DNA of 64,000 nt from Hypomesus transpacificus (lineage: Eukaryota; Chordata; Actinopteri; Osmeriformes; Osmeridae). Below are positions 40,304 to 54,330 of this stretch, in pieces; position 1 is the first letter of the stretch; the number at the start of each line of letters is the position of its first letter. Location: contig NC_061077.1 in NCBI RefSeq assembly GCF_021917145.1, positions 8,172,083-8,236,082 of the forward strand, in the 5' to 3' direction. Under the pieces are notes generated by a model. The model saw nothing but the letters and a program-made list of their open reading frames with translations. It did not search any database and was not told the DNA's origin. The position numbers and the translations under genes are program-made.

Positions 40304-43300
40304 ATGCCACAGACCGAGACTGAGAGGTTAAAGTGTGGGCGTGTAGAAAGTGAGCGACAGCAGCAGGCAGAACTGCATGAACATGGAGATGTACCAGGCA
40401 AACCACAGCCTCCCCCCAGGGATTTTCTGTCGCCCCAACCCTCGACTTATACCTCTGGAGCTCAGGTGTGGACACAGGTTACATCCCTTCGTCCATGATA
40501 CAAAGAGACCACTTTTCATCAGCACAACTTTGCAAAACACTTACAGTTGATGATTATATTCAGGCTGAATAGATTGAGGAGTTGAAAGTTACAAATAGCT
40601 TTAGCTCTACTTTAGTTTTAAATGCAAACTATTAAACTCCCTGGGCCCAGTTGCTTTCAATATTAGACAAATCTAATGTTTCATCATCAAATTGGTGTGA
40701 TCATGTTTGATTGCAGAGTTGAGCAAAACTTTTTTACTTCATATTCACACTTCAGTACCTTTTTGATTTTACCACAAAAAAAAAATCTTGTGCACCTCCA
40801 CAGTCCTAATCTTTCTTGATCCATTCATATTTAAAGCTTTATCTAATAGCATCTATAGTATGACAGTTGTTAAAGGGCATTGTGTGAGGCCATATTGTTT
40901 ATTACCCTTAGTGTACCGGAGATGACCAGAGGAGGCAGGTTTCTAAACTGTTGCCTGGTAGGTCTCAGTCCGGCCAGCACAGACCCTCTGTATTGCGCCA
41001 GGCTGTCAGAACGACTCACAGGCGGCACCATGGTACACCCACCTTTTTATTGTGTACACGTCGCTGAAAAATATTGCTGCACCAATCTGTTTGATCTCAC
41101 CTTTAGGTTTGCAAATCATTTTGTAACCACTGCTTCCTCTCTAGTGGAGCCTGGTTCAGCTCAAGCTATCGCCCAGTGCAAGGCGGAGGTGGAAACAGGC
41201 ATGAGCCATCAACAGTTTTCTCTCCTGCAATCTGGCCCCTCTCCCAGGCATATTGATCCCACCCCTTCTCCTAGGAGAGACGGTCTACTAGAAGCTTCCA
41301 TCTTCAGCAAGCATCAGAATGGGTTAGCATTTCCCGAATTATATTTTCATTGCCTTAGAAATAAACAGACAGGTTGATTTCTAGCTGCGTGTGTCTTCAT
41401 GTGAGTGTGTGTGTGTGCCATTTGTGAGACATGTTTGATCTCCCTGCAGCCCAAGTCTCCCAAACCCTGGGAGTGTCGGCACTCTGTTTCTGAACGGCCT
41501 CTGCCGCTGGCCAGGTTGTGATTCAGTATTTGAGGAATTTACCAGCTTTCTGAAGTAAGTTTCATTATGTTCCTAGAGGTTTAATGAGTCATTATGAATT
41601 AAGATGTCAAAGTTTTGTATCTATGTGGTATATTTATGACCATTACTTTGCCATCTTCTATCACATCTCCAGACACCTTCATGCTGACCATAGCTATGGA
41701 GACAAAAGCATTGCACAGTGGAGGATACAACAAGATATGGTGCAGTATATGGAAAGCCAGGTGTGGTACATAAACAGTAAATTAACATATTTCAGTCAAT
41801 TGAACTTGAAAGTTAACAGGTCTTTTTCTTTAGCTGACTCTGGAAAAACAGAAACTCTTCGAAATGCAACTTCATCTACACCTATCTCAAAACAAGTCAG
41901 CTGATTTGGTAGGTCTGATTATATACAGTATTTATTTATGATGTAAACTATATATTTAGATAATACATTTGTGTGTTCAACACTAGTGAGGAAACATTTT
42001 ATACTGCATTCTTTTTTTTTTTTAAATGGTTGAACATACAGTACCAGTCAAAAGTTTGGACACATTTAGAACATTTTCAAACTTTTGACTGGTACTGTAT
42101 ATATTTGGAACCATGTTTTGTATAGTTAGTAGTTCAATGCATAAGCTCAAGAAACTGATCTAATACATTTCAAAATGAGTAAACGGCACAGTACCTATGA
42201 AGAGGTGGTATGTTTGTGATCATGATGATCTCATGTTTTCTGTGTTATTGAATGTTGCTTCTCAGAGGGCAGGTTTAGACTGGCCCTACAGCCTGGCACT
42301 CATCACGTCCCAGGCTCGGGCAGCAGATGGAGACCAAGTGCCACGCTGTGCCACTAAAGAGCCAGAGGAGCTTGCGCAGCACGAGTTCTGGCCTGCTGGC
42401 ACTGCCCATCTACTGCCAGGTAACACCTGCCCCTGTCCGTGACAGGCATCTCTCCAACACCGGATAATATGATCATAGCACAGCACCAACCAGCCCTGAA
42501 CACTGATTCACTCAAACTGCTGACATCTTCACTTAGTCTAAACAAACACTATTAAAAATTATTCGAAAGGGATGTTTGTCTTGTGTGTTTGTTTCAAGAG
42601 TCTCAAGAATTCATCTCAAGCATGGGCATGTTTTTGTTGGGATGCTCCATAGATGTGGTCCCAGGGATCCAGTGTTACAAATACAACAACATCAGACCTC
42701 CATACACCTATGCCTGCCTGATACGATGGGTGAGTTGATGGATTTCCGTAAAGAGCTACTTTGCTAATTTGTAATATTATGTGAAGGGAGTGAGATCAAT
42801 GGGGTGGGCGGATGTTGCATGATATTACTACAGATGCACAATGAACTGAGTGGAAAATATGAGTGTGTGTATGACTCAAGCCCATGGTTCTTATCTCTAC
42901 ATCTACAGTCTATACTGGAGTCTCCAGACAAGCAGCGTACTCTGAATGAGATCTATAACTGGTTCACCACTATGTTCTTTTACTTCCGACACAACACTGC
43001 CACCTGGAAGGTTTGGGATCACTCCAAATAATATTAATAGACAGGAATTTATCCTGAGCACAGGAAAATATCCCCATTCTGATTTGTACACTGGTAACTT
43101 GACTGGTAACAAAAAATATTTTTGTTCTCTTTTTTGCCTCCACAGAACGCTGTGCGCCATAATCTTAGCCTGCACAAGTGTTTTGTGCGAGTGGAGGGAG
43201 GCAAAGGGGCTGTCTGGACTGTGGATGAAACTGAATATCAAATGCGGAAGGGACAGAAGTATTACAGGTATGCTCATATATTGTAGGATTTTCTTTGAAC

Positions 43301-43537
43301 GCCTGTATTGTGTATTGACAAAAACACCCAACTAACATTAGTAAACCTATTAGCTGAGGTATAAAAATACCACCACTTGGCCAACAAACGTCTTTCATGT
43401 TTATTTTATACGCACCAATGAGAGCTCTGTAACTCTTTGTTCCAGCCTATTAAGTAATGCAATGGTTGTGAATTTTCAGGGATCATCCTGTGAAATGGTT
43501 GACACCCTACTCTTTCTTTCGTCCGGAGGAACCATGA
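40304..43537 (+). CDS. foxp3: Forkhead box protein P3
   Basis: FOXP3 is the transcription factor that specifies regulatory T cells. Eleven coding exons: 40304-40465, 40969-41032, 41145-41322, 41450-41554, 41673-41760, 41834-41908, 42266-42419, 42653-42729, 42909-43010, 43146-43267, 43480-43537; sum 1185 nt (394 aa). A C2H2 zinc finger has Cys153, Cys158, His171 and His176 (CRWPGC...KHLHADH). A leucine-zipper coiled coil follows (about 185-224, [15 protein letters not shown]). The forkhead domain (about 288-372) has [29 protein letters not shown] and recognition helix [13 protein letters not shown]. The N-terminal proline-rich repressor region is poorly conserved, as usual; exons 1-3 there are set by phase only. 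FKH residues specific to FOXP3 (KGAVWTVDE) separate it from FOXP1/2/4. The mRNA probably ends at AATAAA 43752-43757 or 43813-43818. Teleosts can carry two foxp3 genes; which copy this is cannot be told. Confidence 0.93.
42037..42099. mobile_element. Tc1/mariner-type inverted-repeat remnant in foxp3 intron 6
   Basis: Two 22-bp arms (42037-42058 and 42078-42099) are exact reverse complements around a 19-base loop. The arm carries CAGTACCAGTCAAAAGTTTG, the terminal-repeat sequence known from fish Tc1-like elements, and begins with TA. The interior is almost gone, so this is a solo inverted-repeat remnant or minimal MITE. Confidence 0.8.
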
Positions 43538-46500
43538 GCTCAGGGAACAACTCATGTACAGTTCAAATCGGGTTGATGCTTTCAGACTTTGCTCAGCAGA
43601 GGGTGCCAGAATGTAGTATTGTCCAATACTGTTTTCCATAAAATGTGAGATTTTAATATTTAAATAGACTTTCACTGGTAGAGTGGCTGCATTTGCAGTG
43701 AATGGAAAGAACAGAATATTAAGCAATATTTTTTGTGTATTATATTGGAAAAATAAAGTGTAGCAAGTTGACAGTTTATGTATTCTTCTCAGGTAATATG
43801 TATACATGCAACAATAAAATTCAAGTTTTTGATAATGTGTTGGATGATTAATTAATTCAAGTAATCAAATACAATCACCCACTTAGTTGAAAAAATGAAT
43901 TAAAAACAGCCAACCTTCCCTCCACAATCCCCTCATCTGAACATGAGCAGCTTGCAGTTCTCTGGCTTCCCAGTGAGTTGCAGTCAGAAGGTTAAATATA
44001 AATAAAACCCATTTGCCTAGCTCCCCTGTGGTTCCATGTTTTGTCTGTCACCACGGGTAAAAAGCCCACCTCCCGCATGATTCCTCCATGTATTTCTAAA
44101 TGCTCCTGGGGCCTTTGTTGCTCCTCAGCGCCTTCAGCCTCTTTTGTTTGGTTCTTGACGTTTTCATTGCCATTGAACTTGAGACTCCTTTTCCCACCAA
44201 CTCAGACAGAATTGCATGAGCAGTATTGTGATGACTACAGTGTATAATATATATTTTTCAGTCCTTCCTGCCATTTAATGTTGCAGTAACGTTCTGTAAA
44301 CCAGTGTATTCAGTGACATTAGGACTATTGCCTTTACTGTATGTCATGTTTGAAAAACTGTCTGTTCACTCAAATATTTTCCGTTTCTTGGCAACGTTTT
44401 TAAATCTATTCCTTGCCTCATGCCTCTAATGAACCACACACTCCTGATGTCTGAAGCTTAAATTCAAATTCTTAAATACTGTATTATAAGACAGTGTGTT
44501 TTTCTTAGATCAAGGTTGTCAACCTTAGAATTTACATTGCCCATGGATACATTTGCATCAAATACATCAAAGAAGCTTGTTCTCTAGGTCAGGTGTTGTT
44601 GATCTGGGTCTGCATGGCTAGGATGACACCAGGGGAAACGTCAAGAGGATATTTATCCTTGCCTGGGGTACACCCCAGGCTAAACCAGCTTAATTACACA
44701 TACCTATTGAGAGCACTTCCTCTTTGAGAAACCTTTGCAGCGTTCGTCCCTCTACTTTCCACATCCTCTCAACTGCAGTTAATGCTGGCAGGTGCTTATT
44801 ACACCTTCTATTGGATTTGTGGATGTTAGCCATCAAACAGGTGTCCTCAGTTGATTTTAACATTGACAATTACACGAACAGACTGTCAATAATGTATAAG
44901 AAAGTGAGTTATAAAGGGTTTGTATGTGTGTGTGAGCCTATGTGAAGAAATGGAAGGTAAATGGGACAAATAAGAAATGTATGTAAAATAGTTGCTTTCA
45001 TTGACCTGATAAATTTGATGACCTAAATAAAAGATGTGGTGGTTTATTCTTATGAATAGCTTTTCAAATGAGAAAGCAGATTTCATAGTGAAAACCATTT
45101 TTCATCAAATTTCATCTGATGTGGGTGTTTTTGCACTTGTGTTTCCACTTTCTTTCTTTCCCCAGACAGAAAAGACACATTCTGACCCATAGTTTGTTTC
45201 AGGTCTTCAAAAATATTTATTATGCTTCACTGCAAATCTCACACCTGCAAATTTTGTAGTTTTCATTCAAAGGCCTCAGGCAAAGCATATTTGACAGGAT
45301 GAGAGTACTGCAGAGATGACAGTTTTCAAACTTTGATTCTCAGTTTCACAGCAAAGTCATAAATCTATACTAGCAAAGACTTGTTTAAGGCCACTACTGA
45401 ATTTTTTTTCAACCATCAAACATTGCCCGCTATAACTATTGGACCAGTAAAGTCAGATTATAATTTTTTTGATACCCTCAAGGCATATACAAATTTGATA
45501 GACATATTAATATTTGGCAAAAGTCCAAAATAGGACCTTTAAATTTAGTTTCTTTCAACACTTGCATACAATTTTCAATTAATAATTAAGCAAATTCAGT
45601 GTTTCAGTCCTCTATTTTATACAATCCTAAGTATGGACACAATTCAACGTGAAAGCAAATATACAAAGTATAAAAGCTTGTATTCAGTTGCAAATCCCTT
45701 GCATACAACAACAACATTGAGTCTGTTTCATTTTCCCAATCACTCTAGGGCATTATGGGATATTTGTTGACTAAATATCTGAGCCATCAAGGGTCTGTGG
45801 TTGCAAACCAGCATCAAAACATTAAGCAACTGCTGTAGTGAACCATACATACTGCAAAGTTCAGTAACAGTAGTATCATGGTTTTAGTCTAATTTGATGA
45901 CATTAGTAATCTGCATCACTTTAGTTTTTGCCTTTCTATATCATACGTTTTGAATGGTATTAAGAGGTAAAACAGAACATGCTCCTCCGAATATTGCATC
46001 TTTTGAATCCCAGCCCAGCCTTTGAGACTTTTTTGCCTATGAATTAATAAATGTAAATAGATCATGCTTTTTCATACATTACCCCACACTTTATCATGTA
46101 TTATCATTATACGGATATAGTAACCGTTTCTTGATACCAGTGTCTCCTGTTTACAGGATGACATGTTACCAGCAGTTAAATTACATGAATACATAATTTT
46201 GTATAGACATAAAAACAGGCAAAATGTTCCCTCATAAGACTGTATCCCTTGTGCCTTTACGAATCCCGCTGCCTTACAGGAATAGAAAAGTCTTCTTCTG
46301 AACCACAGACAAAAGAACAAAAAAAAATGTTTTCCATTTCACTGGCAGGGGTTCTCCCTCCGGAGGCATGACAAGCCCCTGACGCTATCTGACAACTAAG
46401 GACTTTCCACAACTTTGAAGCCATGACATTTGAGTGAGGCAGCCTGGGGCGTGACAGACGATAACCTGCATATTTTCACCTATTTTTCTGTCTCGGGCTT

Positions 46501-48881
46501 GCAGGCTGCACAAAGATAATTGCCCAAAGTACGACTGATGTCCCCTAGCAAGGTGTAAACAAATTAAACACAGCAGTTGAGCACGCTTGTCAGTTAAAAG
46601 AAAGATAAAAATCACTTTGAAATATGTGCCCAAGGTTCCTCAGTAAAATTATCTGCACTTTACAGTATTTGATAACAATACTATAAGAAATCTAGAGTAA
46701 GATATTGCAGTGAAGTAATAGTAATAACAGTAATCTATATCAATGTTATGTTTAGCTTTCCCCATATTGCAGTCTTCACAACAGTCTCTGAGAAAGATAA
46801 AAGAAAATGTATTAATGATGAGTTGGAAAATTACTAGAAGCATCTTTTATGTGATTTTCTGCACATATAGTTGGCCAACATAAAGTTACAATAGATTTAT
46901 AGTTCCCTTGGACAGATGGCCCATTCCTTCTTTAGACCCGAGCACTATTATTACATTGTCGTTTTTTGTAAGCTCTAAGGAATTCCATCCAAGCAGTACC
47001 TGCTGTCCAGGTGCTGTATATAACTACAGTATGTCGGAGCTGTTTCATTACCAAAACTAAAAATGAAGAAATTAAAAAAATGGTTATTTTTGCTAGAGGA
47101 ATGAACAGAGGAGGGGCATGGACAGTTCATGCAGCTCATTATTATTTATACCAACTAGTATTTGTATCACACAAGGCACAGCTCATCTTTAGTGTTTTCA
47201 TTTCAATTTTATTTTGCATAATTGATTTTGATTGTGCTCAAAGGTTAGATGGCTTGGAGGTACAACACCTGTTACAATGAAAGTTCTGTTTTGCAGGCAT
47301 GTTTTGTTCAGGGGGCATGTATGAAGCTATGAATAAATGGAATAATAATCAATATAGGTGCTGAATTTAACTGAGAACTATGACATCTTCAACTTTATAT
47401 GACATGTGTTCCTTGCACATAATAAATATGACAAAAAGATAAGAACTGTTGAGATGTATTCATTGTGTAGCTCTCCACAGGATGCTTCTGTATGGGCTAA
47501 TCAAGCACAGCATAGAGAATGTTTTTTTTAATTTTTACTCTGATAGCATTCTGTCCTGAAGCTAAAAGTAATCTTTAGGAAATGTCTCCTTATATCCACT
47601 GGAAACCCTGTTTGGTGCAAATACTTTCAATTGGAAATGTTGAGTATGAGATGAAGAGTGTACATATTAACTGTAATAAATGACAGTGGTTCAATTATGT
47701 GTTTAACAAAGGATGGGATCCATTTCCTGAATGGATAAGTCAACCTCCTTAAAGAAATACTGTTACTGTTGTGATAAATATTTTTATTTTGTGCAGTATA
47801 TTATAATGGGTTAGATAGATGGGATTATAAATGTTCATGAGTACATGTAAAAAGGTCTGGGAATCTGAAATTGGATTTTATCTCCTTAATCCTCAGTGGC
47901 TATTCAGATAAACTCACAATAGTCTAACTGATTATACACATTGCATGACATGAGTTTGGTGGGAGAGGAGGGACGAGCCTCTTACTCTGGTGACCTTTTC
48001 ATACAAAGGCTCCAAGGAGAGAGCTGTCATTTGTTTTAAGGGTACACAAACAGGATAGGGATGGCTTGACTGGGAAGTGAATGCTGTGCTTTAATCCCCC
48101 TTATGCTTGCCTTGCCTCTTGTTGTGTGCCACCAAGCTGGACTGCCTGGAATCTTTGGAATTCCCGTACTAAGTTTTCCCAGTGCTTTGCAGTACCACAG
48201 AGCACAATGACAGCGACATCTCTCTTCAGCAGCTCAGCATGAACTCACTGGAATTCCCTCCAGCAACTTCTTAAAATCAAATTGTCAGATTCACCACAAG
48301 CAGATGTCTTACTTCAAATATGGCCCAAATCCTGGTGAATAATAAATTATGGTAATTTAACTAACCAGAAAGTGGTAGCATTTGTGTAGATTGTATACGT
48401 TTACATTTGATCCAATCCATTGTCTACCCAACTCCAACTCATGAATGAATTTGTTCTTGAATATTCTTGTTTTATTTAGTTTGACTATTCAAATTTGTGC
48501 CAAACTATTGTGCCAATTCAATTTATATAGGTATGCCAAAAAAATAAAAATAAAGAATAAATGTGTAAACATTTGTGCTTTTGAAATGATTTCCCTGCTA
48601 GAAGACTGTACCGGGATGGGGAGATGTATACTGGTTCAGAGCCTCCCATTTTGCTCACTCCGGCATTGAGGTAGTTAACATGACACGGTTGGCTTGGCTT
48701 TACGGAGAAGTAGCAGGAATGGGACAGTCTGCCCTCAGTGTAGACTATTACCAGTGAGAGGGAAAGAAAAAGAAAACGATCGACGTAAACCAGCGCGCGT
48801 GCAACACCTGCCACAGAAGTTAATAGAAGCCCAGAATGTGTTAGTGTCAGGGTTTTTATTCTCGAAGTGTTTCAGGAGACA
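43538..48881. other. foxp3 3'UTR and intergenic region
   Basis: Poly(A) signals AATAAA at 43752-43757 and 43813-43818 end foxp3. The rest, to about 48.8 kb, is AT-rich; no ORF has a recognisable domain and I see no RNA gene. Confidence 0.55.
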
Positions 48882-49177
48882 ATGTCTTATGGAAACGTAA
48901 GTGAATTGTGAAGCATCACTACTTCTATTCAACTTCGCATAGTCTCGAGTTTGAGGATAATATATTGTTGTGCGTGAAGCAAACTTTTTTACAGCTAAGA
49001 AAATAAGAGACGCTACGTGCCGCAGTCAGTGCTACGTCTCTGAATGTAGTTCAGGCGTAAAAAGATGTATTTAAAACAAAAACAATTCTACCTTTCAGAA
49101 AACACCATCGATCCAGCGCCAAGGAATGTGACATCTACAATCGTGTCGACGCTGAGTGGACTAACCTGCATTTTAAA
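48694..49177 (+). other. Candidate 5'-untranslated exons of the downstream semaphorin gene
   Basis: Two exon-like segments carry good splice signals: a segment ending at 48896 with donor GTAAGT, and 49099-49177 between acceptor CTTTCAG and donor GTGAGT. The area is locally richer in CpG (CGATCGACG, CAGCGCGCG near 48777-48800) than its surroundings. They precede the semaphorin signal-peptide exon at 59668 and could form its leader, which would make a 10.5-kb intron. The ATG at 48882 would open a 15-codon upstream ORF ending in the second segment. This link is inferred. Confidence 0.25.
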
Positions 49178-52100
49178 GTGAGTTCAATTCCTCTCATTGA
49201 TGCATTTTAGTAGACTAGTTACTTCGCCAATGATTGTCCTCCTACCCGATGCCACTGCCTCCCAGCATCTCAACAATTGAGCACGTACCTGTCAGCATGA
49301 TCATTTTTGTTTGAAAAGTTATTTAATAATCTTTTTAAATTGTGAATTATTACTCGTTCTTGGTTATTCGAATATACAGCTCATTTTGCGCACATAAAGA
49401 ACTAAGGAAACATTTATTATGTTTGTTAAACAAACTTTTCTGAGGATCATGGACGAGCTTTCAAATGCACATAATATGTTCCCCGTAGTTGTACCATGTA
49501 TAATTCATACTGTACCGTCCTTGCTGAAGTGCTTATACATAATGGATTTTTAGTTAAAAGCACAACACTTTTATTGACCTATGGCCCATGTTCAGACAAT
49601 GTCAGAACAAATTATCATCAGTTCTATTAGTTTCTATTTGAAACGACTTGCTTAATGGTGGTGTTTGTGAGAATAATGTTTTAGTGGCCTAGTCAAATTA
49701 AAGTGGGCCTAATCATTGCTATTGGTTGTAACTTAATGATGCATCTCGGGAGCTGGGTATTTATCCTATTGACTTGACTTAATCAAGAAAAACACATATG
49801 TATTAACACTTGACCGCTCTTTTCTGCTTTGGTGTAAAACTGTGAAGTACTGTGATACTAGGTGTCAAGGTCTTGACAAATATTTGGAAAAGAAACATGA
49901 AAAGGCTTTTAACAGTGTTCACAATCTTTCAGACACATTTGAGATATTACATAATTTATAAAAGAACCTCTATAATTTCTGACAAATCATATAACAGTTA
50001 GGAATTTTAAATGGATTTCAGAAAAAAAAAGATTTTCTAATATACAATGAGTGGCATAAAGGTTCAGAGTTAGGACAAATGCAGATTATGGCTCTCAAAG
50101 AGATCTTTATAAATGTTATGCACATAGTCTACTTCCCTGTTCCTACCCATGCATGTGAGTTCCATTAGATGTGTTCTGGTACAGTGTAAGACCTACAGTA
50201 CCTTTTATACTTAGCCACTGTGAAATCCTCTTTTTATAAATTCAACAAAATGGTCTCAGTTGAGCAATCAGGCATTGACTTCCATTTACACAATGGTTTT
50301 CAGCTCCCATGTGAATGACAGTGTGGTTATTGATTCTTTACCTGATTCTGACTCATGTACAGCGACTGACAGTGTTTGTTTTGAACATCAATTTGCAGAT
50401 TACGTTTTTATCACCATGGGATTGGTTGAATAGTTGTGTACATGTGTGTGAAAAGCCATTTCTAATGCATGTTCCATCATTTTCTTCCCCCTCCCTTTAA
50501 GTACAGTTGATGACTAGTTTTGTCTTTTGTTCTAAGAACGATGTAATTATAGATAGTATTTAAGATTTGGATTAAGTCTGGAAATATAAGAGAGGGTAGA
50601 TCTCATGTACAAATGAAACTTTGGTGACAGTAAATTTAGACAGATTATTGGAGCACAGTTGGATATCAAAGGAACCACTGGATTAATAAAATACTCTAAA
50701 GAGCCTTAAAGAGGAATCGTTGCCAGAGCTATCTACTTTTTGAAGTCTGTAGATGATCATTAGCCTTTACTTTGTTTGCAAATGAAACACTTCAGAGAAT
50801 GGAAGGGTTATTATCTATAATCCCTTGTCAACCCCACCTCCCAGAGATGTTCTTAAACCTATGCTCACTTGTCTCCTTTCTTTGTTAAGTATACAGTATG
50901 TGATGACAAGTGTAGGATCCCTAGCCTACTTGTCATTGAAAGACTACATAATTATTGGTAAATTGGCAGACGTTTTGACACTCACCTCCTAAATATGTCC
51001 ACACCGGAGAAAAATGCACCAAAATCTTAAATTTACAGCTACATGTAATTTATAAACAGTTCTGCAAAATAAACTAGTTAAGGCTTCTCATCCAATTTCT
51101 GTTAAGCCTGAATTGTGAGATATTTTTTGAAAAGGTCCATGTTGATGTTTGATACATAATAACAACTATATCTAATCCTTTGTGTGTCTATACCCAACCA
51201 CAACGCTGGTGTCACTTTGATATTTGCTCAGATAGCGATCTGGCTACTGTTTATCATCACTACTCTGACACTCTCCCTGCCTTACATTTGTCATCAAGGA
51301 TTTGGTGCATTCAAGCGGCTGCCAGGTTCTAACTCACCACAAATACAACAGGCCTCTTGAGACGGTTGTCATGACAGCTTCAGTGAGGTTCCATGGGTCA
51401 GATGGGGGGCAGGCAGGGCCCAGGAGGTCAACAGGAGGGGGAAGGAAAGATGACAGTAATAATTGATAAAACCACAGAAATTGGCTGACTTTGAAATTGC
51501 ACTACAGGTTTTATTCATGTTAAATGTTAAATATATATACATTGTATGTGTATAGTTGCAGTGTTTTAGAAGGTTTTCGTTGTACTTTCAAATGGTTGTT
51601 TCCAAGAAATAACGTATTTATTATAGTTAGCCATAACACAGGACAGTTAATTTGTATATTTCCTCTGAATACTTCAATGATAATACAAGATACAATGTGT
51701 TATGCCAGGCCTACAGGTATATGTCCTAGACAGACACATATTTGCAGCATTACCTTGTTTCTCAAACCTCCAAATTACCACACCACATGAGTGACAAATG
51801 ATTAGCAGCATTACGCTTGACAGTGGTCTTTGTACTCTTGAGAACTCTTGAGATAAATGTCTAAGCAAGGACATGGTTCTCTTTTATTATGAATGTCAAA
51901 CCACTGACATTGGAAAAATATTGCCAGGTTAATAACATACTAGTAATACCAAATAAATACGTTATACTGCAAGCCACAAAGCACTTGTGCATGTCACCAA
52001 GATTTCAAAAGCAGAAGCACCTGACTTGACTTTAGAATGTTAACCTCCACCCTCCCCACTCCCCACCCCCCCCTCCATAACCCCCTTTCGCTCTCCTCCC

Positions 52101-54159
52101 TAAATCTGGTGCCGCTTCTACAGGGAAAGGCACAATACAGGGGCGTCAATGACAGCGGGCAAGGGGAGCTAATCCATGCAGCTGTCAGCCCGCGGGGTAT
52201 TAAGCCTCCATTCTGAAGATTCTTGGACCCCTGCCAGAGGTAAAGCCAGTCTTTTTCAGACAGACATGGAGGTGGCTTGGTACTGTATTCCACTGTATAA
52301 TAAAAGAGGAACATTCTGAACAGCCCACTATGCTCCACAGTCATCATACAGTGTGAAGATGTGGACAATAGTAGGTTGGGTCCAAAATAAATGTATTTTT
52401 AATTGTCCTGGTCTATGCCCTCTGTTTCACAGTTCTAAAACAGGCCGGACACAGTCTGCAGATGATTGACACTGTTTGTACTGGATGTGGTTGCTGTAGT
52501 TTTATGTGTATTCAGCCATCGATAACATGCAATCAATATCCAGAGATGTGACGTAGAATTACAACAAAGCTGCTTACTTTAAAATAATCAAAATTATGTA
52601 CTGCCAAATGTGTCATTCACTTTAAAAGATAACACAGTCAGGTGATGGTATACTATAATTTCCATTGTCATTAAGTGAGACATCATGTCAGTGACCACCA
52701 ACGTGCTTCTTGTTACAGTCATGACTGTGTCTATCAAAGACAACACAGTTAATAACCTGGGTATCAGTCAGATACAATCAAGTACATATTTGAAAAAGAC
52801 AAGAAATACATAATCAACTTAGACTTGTGTTCTGTCAGGACTAATACTGGAAAACAGCTGTTGGGAATAAATAGAAGGGGAAGGAAGGGTCTGGTAATTG
52901 CAAAGGAATCCTCTATTTATTGTGTAAATGAAAAGAGCAAAAGCCCCCATGAAACAGGTGTTGGAATGTGATGGCAGGGTGAGAAAAGCTGTTGGTCGAT
53001 CTTTCTCGCCTCTTCCCTCTCTGTAAAATAGCCCACTAATGCACCCTCACTCATTTTGTACCATTACAGCACACAGGAACTCCGCTTTAAGGGATTGAGC
53101 TCAGGAGCAGGATTACAAACAGAGACAGGATGGGGTTTGGAGGGCCTTGATGGATTGCATGAATGCAGACTGACGTCAAATTCCCCTTTCGTGCTGTCAC
53201 AAGGGAGAGCCCATCCTTGTCCCCGTTTATCTGTATTTAGTGGTTTGTTTAACAAGGACAGTGCACATTAATGAACATTGATGAAAATGCATCAAAGAGG
53301 CTATTTATTCATCTGTAGTCCTTAGACAGAATAAAAACTTCAATTACTGAGATAATTTATCATAACGCAGAACAATAACAATTGACCACCCAGTCACTCA
53401 AGGAAGAGAGGGGAAAAAGTCAAGGTATTCTAATAACACCACACCTATTTTAGGGGGTTGTTTTATCTTTTGTGGCACTGAAGGAAAAGCAGATTGCCAG
53501 TTTATAACGGTTAAAATGACATGACTGTGGTCATGTTGTTCTTCATCAATAATTTTTTTTATGGGTTTTAGCATATATATTTGTTGATCTTTCTTCAAAA
53601 TGAAAAGGTTTCCTGTAAAAAAATATGATCAATTAAATCGGTCATATTCACACTTATAACTTGTCTATCTCTAGATGTATCACTTAATTTCTGGTAACAC
53701 TGCTGTTGTGGAATTACAGCTAGGAGGAATGATCACGGTCGCGGATGAGTGCAACTTCAAAGTACAGCAGACAAGATGGCAGGGGCTTAGCAGGCTTTAA
53801 AGAGCAGTGGCAAATCCAGTATTTAGGAGCGCAGAAGCTTTATGAACGATTCCAAAGTTCACCACTTGGCTCTGGATTAAACATTGGACCCTTAAGACTA
53901 TTGTAAAGGCCAGCATGATACAGCTGCTTGTGGGCAAGGACCCTCTGACCTGTAGATCCCTCTCCTCAAACACAGTATCTGGCCCTCAATCTAAGTTTTA
54001 AAATCCAACCAGAGTTTGAGGTGTTTTGCACTGACGAAGTAGAGGAAGACATGGCATGACACCCTGAATTAGAATACATTTTATGAAGGTCTAAAGAAAC
54101 TTTTATCTTTGAAAAATGATGGAACGTGTCTCAAGATTTGCACCCAAAAAATGACACGG

Positions 54160-54330
54160 ACACCTCGTGGCTCAACGGGTAAGAGGGTGTATCACAAAGG
54201 CCAGGTCGACTCTGGCCTGAGCCATTTATTGAGTGTCTTCTCTCTCTCTCCCTGCTTTCCTGTCTCTTCCTCTCAATTTCTCTCAATAGATAAAGCCTAC
54301 ATTTAAAATTAAAATAATAATAATAAAACA
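54160..54330 (+). mobile_element. tRNA-derived SINE
   Basis: The head has an A-box-like GTGGCTCAACGGGTAAGAG, followed by GAGCCATTTATTGAGTGTCT, a (TC)n-rich body with CCTGCTTTCCTGTCTCTTCC, and an ATAAAGCCTACATTT tail ending in AATAATAATAATAAAAC. This is the layout of a common teleost SINE. No clear target-site duplication was found. Confidence 0.75.

Noticed and set aside
42599-42652. An in-frame extra segment before the foxp3 forkhead domain (acceptor at 42598 instead of 42652)
   Set aside because: The acceptor CTCCATAG at 42651-42652 gives [13 protein letters not shown] directly after LLP, the expected fish FOXP3 sequence, in correct phase. The longer reading is intron.
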